This document shows, in pieces, positions 59,093-64,000 of a DNA stretch of 64,000 bases (positions within the stretch are counted from its first letter, which is position 1; each line of letters starts with the position of its first letter). Below the pieces are notes generated by a model. That model had not been told where the DNA came from and ran no database searches. It saw only the letters and a list, made by a program, of their open reading frames with translations. Made by a program: the position numbers and the translations under genes. The DNA comes from Rosenbergiella nectarea (lineage in GTDB: Bacteria; Pseudomonadota; Gammaproteobacteria; Enterobacterales; Enterobacteriaceae), in contig NZ_FOGC01000011.1 of the NCBI RefSeq assembly GCF_900111105.1, positions 1-64,000 of the forward strand, read 5' to 3'.

Positions 59093-59215
59093 TTATCGGG
59101 GTAAAAAACTCGATGTGCTCTGCAGATAGTCAAAAAACCATCTGATGACGATACTGAACTGTGGGATCAATTGTGATTGAGTCCAATCGACACTTTTGGA
59201 AAACCCCGTAAAGGT
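59093..59215 (-). pseudogene. cvpA: cvpA remnant: last 40 codons only
   Basis: In the -1 frame relative to dedD, the minus strand 59215-59093 encodes FTGFSKSVDWTQSQLIPQF followed by a segment containing IRWFFDYLQSTSSFLPR and TAA. This matches the C-terminus of enterobacterial CvpA (TGVSKSEDW...SQLIPQF...FFDYLQSSSSFLPRA). The first roughly 120 codons are gone. The 35-bp distance to purF is like the E. coli cvpA-purF gap, so this is the true 3' end in its native place. CvpA is an inner-membrane protein linked to colicin V production and bile tolerance. Confidence 0.9.
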
Positions 59216-59826
59216 GTAGCGGGAATCGAATACGCTTTGAAGCCCGCGCCTCGCAGCTGTTCAACGACCTCAGTTACCCGTGAAGCATTCCGTAGAGCAC
59301 CCAATTGGATCACATAAGCCTGGCCGGTTGGCGTTGACGAGGCGGTATTTTGAGTCGCAGTTTGTTGACGTTGCTGCGCCTCCGCCTGTTGCTGTGCGGC
59401 CAACTGTTGTTGCTTCGCTTGCGCTTGACGCTGAGCTTCTTGCTGTTGACGCGCTTGCTCTTTTAAACGTTGCGCTTCACGCTGTGCCAGCTGCTCTTGA
59501 GCCCGTTGCATCTGTAGCTGTGTTGGGTTTGTCCCTGCGTCATGAGGTTGTGTCGCGACACTGCCGCGTGACGCCTCTTGCGTGCTACCCTCATCCGGAA
59601 TGTGCTGGGCGGCCTGCTGACGAATCGTTTTAGAAGGGATTGGCTGAGTGACGGGGGGAACCATCTCATCATTCAGTTGGTCACCCGGTTTAGGGACTAA
59701 AGGGATGGCAGCAAACTCTTCATGATAATGCTTTTTTTTACCATCCAGTAAACCGGGCAAAATAATCACGCCGAGTGCCACCAGAATGATGGTTCCCGCC
59801 ATACGATTTTGAAATTTACTGGCCAC
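59167..59826 (-). pseudogene. dedD: dedD truncated in its SPOR domain
   Basis: 219 codons. The N-terminus MASKFQNRMAGTIILVALGV with a membrane anchor and KKHYHEEFAAIPLVPKPGDQ is typical DedD. A Gln/Ala-rich linker (QQQEAQRQAQAKQQQLAAQQ region, about 125-165) follows. The SPOR domain starts normally (YVIQLGALRNASRVTEVVEQ) but after ATPLRG the frame leaves the family and ends in FPKVSIGLNHN. About half of the peptidoglycan-binding SPOR domain is missing because a deletion joined it out of frame to cvpA. DedD is a septal division protein, so septal targeting is probably lost. Confidence 0.88.
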
Positions 59827-59827
59827 G

Positions 59828-61084
59828 TTACTGCTCCTTATCGCTCAATGCCATCACCGCCGCAACGGTATGAAAAGATCCACAAACCAACACCAAGTCT
59901 TCTTTATCGGCCCGCGCCAAGGCTGCACGCCAAGCTTGCTCTACCGTCTCATAACATTCAGCTTCTGGCAAAGTTTGCTGTAACCGCTGTGCCGTGGCAC
60001 CGCGAGGTCCCTCTAAGCTTGCGCAATACCATTGATTTACTGCTTCGGATAATATCGTTGCTGTCCCGTCGATATCTTTATCGTGGAGCATCCCTAATAC
60101 GCCATGCACTGTTCCCACAGGAGCAAGCTGTTGGATTTTTTCCACTAAATAACGTGCCGCATGGGGATTATGCGCAACATCTAAGATAACCAAGGGTGAG
60201 TGTTGCAGGATTTGAAAGCGGCCGGGCAACGTTGCGGTCGCGATGGACTCTCTGAGCACCGATTCGCTTAGCGTTAATCCGGATACACGCAGTGCGGCAA
60301 GCGCGGTTGCCGCATTGGCCAGAGGGATCTGCGGTAGAGGTAATTCTGTCAATCTCCCTTGAATATCCTGGAACTGCCAGCTTTGCGATGAGGCGCTATA
60401 GGACCACTCCCTGCCGCGAGCGAATAAAATAGCCCCTTTGTCCTGTGCCACCTTACTGATGGTGGCGGGCATATCCGGTTCGCCGACCACTGCGGGTTTA
60501 CCTTGACGGAAAATACCGGCCTTTTCACGGCCTATGCTTTCTCGGTCAGGACCGAGCCAATCGGTATGGTCAAGCGCAATCGAAGTGATCACCGCAACGT
60601 CCGCATCGATGATATTGGTCGCATCGAGTCGGCCACCCAACCCCACCTCAAGGATCACCACATCTAAATCAGATTGCTTAAACAGTTGTAACGCTGACAA
60701 GGTGCTAAATTCAAAAAAGGTTAACGAGGTCTCACCACGCCCTTGGTTGAGGCTGTGGAAACTGGAAATATGCTGTGAGTCACTCAGTTCTTGACCGTTG
60801 ATCCGTACCCGCTCAGCATAGCGAATAAAGTGCGGCGAACTGTAAACACCCACCCGATACCCTGCTGCCATTAATAAGACTTCTAAGGTACGGCACGTTG
60901 TTCCCTTACCATTCGTGCCCCCTACCGTGAACACAAATGGCGCAGGCTTGAGAAGATTCAGTTCGGTCGCAACATCACGGATACGATCTAGGCCAAGTTC
61001 AATGGCTTGACCGTGCAACTGTTCAAGGTAAACCAACCATTCCTCAAGCGAGGAAGATGAGTGTGGGTGATGAGGCTTAGACAT
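59828..61084 (-). CDS. folC: Bifunctional dihydrofolate/folylpolyglutamate synthase FolC
   Basis: 418 residues from ATG 61084 (MSKPHHPHSSSSLEEWLVYLE), close to E. coli (422). It joins dihydropteroate and glutamate, then adds further glutamates. P-loop TVGGTNGKGTTCRTLE (about 52-67), EVGLGGRLDATNI (about 142-154), SIALDHTDWLG, and the Mur-ligase C-domain LDVAHNPHAARYL. One base separates its stop from the dedD start. Confidence 0.97.
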   Translation of the reverse strand: MSKPHHPHSSSSLEEWLVYLEQLHGQAIELGLDRIRDVATELNLLKPAPFVFTVGGTNGKGTTCRTLEVLLMAAGYRVGVYSSPHFIRYAERVRINGQELSDSQHISSFHSLNQGRGETSLTFFEFSTLSALQLFKQSDLDVVILEVGLGGRLDATNIIDADVAVITSIALDHTDWLGPDRESIGREKAGIFRQGKPAVVGEPDMPATISKVAQDKGAILFARGREWSYSASSQSWQFQDIQGRLTELPLPQIPLANAATALAALRVSGLTLSESVLRESIATATLPGRFQILQHSPLVILDVAHNPHAARYLVEKIQQLAPVGTVHGVLGMLHDKDIDGTATILSEAVNQWYCASLEGPRGATAQRLQQTLPEAECYETVEQAWRAALARADKEDLVLVCGSFHTVAAVMALSDKEQ

Positions 61085-61109
61085 GGTATGAATTTTCGCT
61101 AAAACAATG

Positions 61110-61140
61110 ATAAAAAAGACGCTACCAGAGCGTCTTTCAA
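61110..61140 (-). terminator. Putative terminator after accD
   Basis: Minus strand: AAAGACGCT (61137-61129), loop CTGGT, AGCGTCTTT (61123-61115), then TTTATC. It lies between accD and folC, about 20 bp after the accD stop, so folC may also have its own promoter. Confidence 0.7.
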
Positions 61141-61154
61141 TGTGCAATATAGAA

Positions 61155-62069
61155 TTAAGCGTCGCTAGGCGTTTGCTCAACCTTCTCAGGCTCTGGCGGC
61201 AGCTCTTCAGGAAGCGGTGCCGGAAGATTCATCATCTTCGCCAGTAGGCTTGCCAGCTTGAAGCGTAATTCCGGACGACGAATGATCATATCGATCGCCC
61301 CTTTTTCAATTAGGAATTCACTACGCTGGAAACCAGGAGGTAACTTCTCACGCACCGTCTGCTCGATGACTCGCGGACCCGCAAAACCAATCAGGGCTTT
61401 CGGTTCACCGATATTCAGATCACCTAGCATCGCAAAGCTTGCTGAAACACCGCCCATCGTTGGGTCAGTCAGTACCGAGATATAAGGTAGGCCACGCTCT
61501 CGCATTTTGGCTAGCGCCGCACTGGTTTTAGCCATCTGCATTAATGACGTTAATGCTTCTTGCATCCGTGCCCCGCCACTGGCGGAGAAACAGATGAGTG
61601 GGCAACCCTCTTCTAATGCTTGTTCTGCAGCTCTTACAAAACGCGCCCCGACGACTGCACCCATCGATCCGCCCATAAAGGAGAACTCGAATGCAACGGC
61701 CACTACTGGCATACCATGAAGTTGACCTTTCATTGCAATCAGAGCGTCTTTTTCACCGGTCTCTTTTTGCGCCGCGACAATACGGTCTTTATACTTTTTT
61801 GAATCGCGGAATTTCAGTAAATCACGCGGTTCTAATTCGCTTCCCAGCTCAAGAGTCGTACCTTGATCCAAGAAAGTATTCAGACGATCACGTCCATGCA
61901 TACGCATGTGATGATCACATTTAGGACAGACTTCTAAGTTACGTTCCAGCTCAGCACGATAGAGTACCTGGCCACAACTTGTACACTTTGTCCAAATCCC
62001 TTCAGGAATACTCGCCTTACGGGCAGGGGCAACATTTGTTTTGTTAAGAATGCGTTCAATCCAGCTCAT
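61155..62069 (-). CDS. accD: Acetyl-CoA carboxylase carboxyltransferase subunit beta
   Basis: 304 residues (E. coli 304). Transfers the carboxyl group from carboxybiotin to acetyl-CoA, with AccA. N-terminal zinc ribbon [23 protein letters not shown] (Cys pairs about 29/32 and 48/51) that also binds mRNA for feedback control in E. coli. Catalytic crotonase-fold segments are [20 protein letters not shown] and [21 protein letters not shown]. Neighbours dedA and folC as in E. coli. Confidence 0.98.
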   Translation of the reverse strand: MSWIERILNKTNVAPARKASIPEGIWTKCTSCGQVLYRAELERNLEVCPKCDHHMRMHGRDRLNTFLDQGTTLELGSELEPRDLLKFRDSKKYKDRIVAAQKETGEKDALIAMKGQLHGMPVVAVAFEFSFMGGSMGAVVGARFVRAAEQALEEGCPLICFSASGGARMQEALTSLMQMAKTSAALAKMRERGLPYISVLTDPTMGGVSASFAMLGDLNIGEPKALIGFAGPRVIEQTVREKLPPGFQRSEFLIEKGAIDMIIRRPELRFKLASLLAKMMNLPAPLPEELPPEPEKVEQTPSDA

Positions 62070-62214
62070 TGAGGACCTTTCTGTTTGAACCTGGTTTTAC
62101 CAGTCACTGTGTTTCTGCTGAATGATTACTCAACAGCCAATAAATAGCGCTCATTAAACCACAATCGCGAGGATCTGTGGATAAAAATATGGAGCAATTA
62201 TACAGATATCAGCA

Positions 62215-62874
62215 TTATGCTAAAGGGTCTGTATTATTCTTCTTTGCACGATGGCGGATCACTTCAATCACGCCAGGCAGAACCGAGACCACGATAATCA
62301 CCACGATCAACAGGTTGATATTACTTTTCACCACCGGTAAATCACCAAAAATGGCACCGGCATAACTGAATAATACGACCCAGCACACGCCTCCAACCAG
62401 ATTATAAAACCCGAATTGGCGATAACTCATTCGCCCCATCCCTGCAACAAAGGGGGCAAAAGTCCTAATGATTGGAACGAAGCGCGCTAGGATAATGGTT
62501 TTACCCCCGTGCTTATCATAGAACTGGTGTGTTTTATCGAGATAGCTCTGACGAAAAATCCGTGAATTTGGCCGGCTAAACAGTTTTTCACCAAATAAAC
62601 GCCCAATGGTGTAGTTCAGCGCATCACCCAGTACGGCAGCAATCACCAATAATCCCACCATCATATGCACATTTAACGCATTACTGGGTAACACGGCGAG
62701 CGCACCTGCAATAAACAGCAGGGAGTCACCGGGTAAAAATGGCGTCACCACCAGCCCAGTCTCACAAAAAATAATGAGAAAAAGGATGGCGTAGACCCAT
62801 AATCCGTAATGTGCGATCAGTGCCGTTAAATGAACATCTATATGCAATATAAAATCAATAATCATTGATAGCAT
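62215..62874 (-). CDS. dedA: DedA family membrane protein
   Basis: 219 residues, as E. coli DedA. Several membrane segments, with the hallmark [14 protein letters not shown] (about 45-58) and [32 protein letters not shown] (about 130-160). The basic C-terminus (RHRAKKNN) is cytoplasmic. DedA/Tvp38 proteins support membrane homeostasis, and some recycle undecaprenyl phosphate. Confidence 0.95.
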   Translation of the reverse strand: MLSMIIDFILHIDVHLTALIAHYGLWVYAILFLIIFCETGLVVTPFLPGDSLLFIAGALAVLPSNALNVHMMVGLLVIAAVLGDALNYTIGRLFGEKLFSRPNSRIFRQSYLDKTHQFYDKHGGKTIILARFVPIIRTFAPFVAGMGRMSYRQFGFYNLVGGVCWVVLFSYAGAIFGDLPVVKSNINLLIVVIIVVSVLPGVIEVIRHRAKKNNTDPLA

Positions 62875-62885
62875 TGCATAACTCC

Positions 62886-63710
62886 TTATAAAGGAAAGTG
62901 ATTTTCGTCTGCGAGGAATAGTGGTCCTAACGCAGGTGTGGGTAGTGCAAAATGTTCGGGATAGTCTACCGCCACAAGGTAAAGCCCTTCCGCTCTCGCC
63001 GTTGCCGCAGCTTTAGTACGATCCTTTAACGCCAACAGATCCGCAATCCACTTTTCAGGCTGGTTGCCCATCCCCACTTCCAGCAGACTGCCGACAATAT
63101 TCCGCACCATATGGTGGACAAAGGCGTTCGCTTTGATATCGATAATGACAAAACTGCCTTGGCGCACGACATGAATATGTGAAATATTGCGCCATGGCGT
63201 TCGCGATTGACACTGCACTGCCCGGAACGACGTAAAATCGTTCTCTCCCAGCAGGCTTTGTGCGGCCCGATGCATTTTTTCGGTATCTAAGGGATGATAA
63301 CAATGCGTGAGTCCCTTCCCTAAAATCGCTGGACGTAGGCGCTCATTATAGATCACATAGCGATAACGACGCGCAGTGGCGCTAAAACGTGCGTGAAATT
63401 CATCCGGCACCGCTTTAACCCAACGTACCGCAACATCGTCGGGTAAATTAGCATTTACCCCTAATGTCCACGCAGCATCCGCCCGTTTAGCTTGCGTTTC
63501 AAAATGGACGACTTGTCCCGTACCGTGTACCCCAGCATCCGTTCGCCCAGCACAAAACACATCAATCGGATGGTTGGCAACTTGGGTAAGGGCTTTTTCA
63601 AGCACCTGTTGGACACTGCGTACTTCGCGTTGGCGCTGCCAACCGTAATATCGGCTACCATCGTACTCAATCCCCAGTGCAATTTTGTACGGGGCTTCAG
63701 CTGTCGACAT
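62886..63710 (-). CDS. truA: tRNA pseudouridine(38-40) synthase TruA
   Basis: 274 residues (E. coli 270). Converts uridines 38-40 of the anticodon arm. Catalytic Asp in [18 protein letters not shown] (about residues 55-72), RRYRYVIYN, and the C-terminal [18 protein letters not shown]. The start ATG shares its A with the usg stop (TAATG), so translation is coupled. Confidence 0.98.
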   Translation of the reverse strand: MSTAEAPYKIALGIEYDGSRYYGWQRQREVRSVQQVLEKALTQVANHPIDVFCAGRTDAGVHGTGQVVHFETQAKRADAAWTLGVNANLPDDVAVRWVKAVPDEFHARFSATARRYRYVIYNERLRPAILGKGLTHCYHPLDTEKMHRAAQSLLGENDFTSFRAVQCQSRTPWRNISHIHVVRQGSFVIIDIKANAFVHHMVRNIVGSLLEVGMGNQPEKWIADLLALKDRTKAAATARAEGLYLVAVDYPEHFALPTPALGPLFLADENHFPL

Positions 63711-64000
63711 TACAGATAATCCTCAATTAGGCGCTCTGCCGTTTTCACCGCCATTAAGGCCCCTCCGTAACGGACGTTATCCGCGACTGACCAAAACTGT
63801 AACCCTTCCGGCTGACCGTAATCTTGACGGATGGCACCAATATACAACTGGTCTTGGCCTGTACCTTCGCTTACGGGCGTTGGGAAGTCGTGTTCCTCAC
63901 TGACCGCCAAATCAGCTTGCCCAGTCAAGACTTGCTGTGCCTCGTCAACGTCCAGTGGACGCGCAGTAATCACACGAACACTTTGCGCATTGCCATAAAA
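63710..64000 (-). CDS. usg: Usg, aspartate-semialdehyde dehydrogenase-like protein (partial, C-terminus)
   Basis: The last 96 codons only; the gene continues beyond the window. The visible part ([20 protein letters not shown] ... [31 protein letters not shown]) matches the C-terminal dimerisation region of Usg, a semialdehyde-dehydrogenase paralogue of unconfirmed activity located upstream of truA in E. coli. Catalytic residues are outside the window. Confidence 0.9.
   Translation of the reverse strand, partial: FYGNAQSVRVITARPLDVDEAQQVLTGQADLAVSEEHDFPTPVSEGTGQDQLYIGAIRQDYGQPEGLQFWSVADNVRYGGALMAVKTAERLIEDYL

Overview
The window is chromosomal DNA of a member of the order Enterobacterales. 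Gene content and order follow the Escherichia coli 49-52 min region: alkB-apbE-ompC-micF-rcsDBC-gyrA-ubiG-nrdAB-yfaE-yfaY, then nuoA-N, lrhA, alaA, yfbR, hxpA, yfbV, ackA-pta, yfcD, hisJQMP, ubiX, purF, dedD, folC, accD, dedA, truA, usg. The proteins are close to, but clearly different from, the E. coli versions. The moderate base composition and gene set would fit an Erwiniaceae-type organism (Rosenbergiella or Tatumella relatives), but that is a guess.

Positions 1-1320 are the right end of an integrated element. It ends in a copy of the 3' end of a tRNA-Pro gene (1305-1320), the probable attachment site; in E. coli a tRNA-Pro gene (proL) lies in this part of the map. No protein gene is visible in these 1.3 kb. 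Instead there are phased iterons (62-180), a compact and strikingly structured non-coding RNA candidate of about 690 nt with its own promoter, closing helix and terminator (about 209-903), two identical palindromes, and tandem repeats beside the attachment site. The RNA candidate is the most unusual object in the window.

Positions 1320-5700 are a scrap yard of older acquisitions: decayed phage head genes, a mig-14 homologue, a broken IS1-family element and a virK/ybjX homologue. mig-14 and virK are also neighbours in Salmonella, where PhoP controls them. Both genes here have an 11-bp-period PhoP-box-like repeat exactly 12 bp upstream of a -10-like hexamer.

Positions 5741-28900 hold a small gene of unknown function, an EntD-type phosphopantetheinyl transferase, alkB, apbE, an unannotated 54-codon ORF, an OmpC/F-type porin with a divergent MicF-like RNA, the Rcs phosphorelay, gyrA, ubiG, aerobic ribonucleotide reductase (nrdA promoter with paired NrdR boxes and DnaA boxes), the CinA-like yfaY, an ElaB/YqjD-type protein, opgD, and two small exported proteins of unknown function.

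Positions 29038-44061 are the complete 13-gene nuo operon for NADH:quinone oxidoreductase, followed upstream by the regulator lrhA. After a long AT-rich gap come alaA, yfbR, hxpA/yfbT, yfbV, ackA-pta (pta with a TTG start), yfcD, and a histidine-type ABC importer with one binding protein.

The end (56862-64000) is the ubiX-purF-dedD-folC-accD-dedA-truA-usg cluster. Here a deletion has joined the middle of the dedD SPOR domain out of frame to the last 40 codons of cvpA, so both genes are broken. The final gene, usg, runs off the window.
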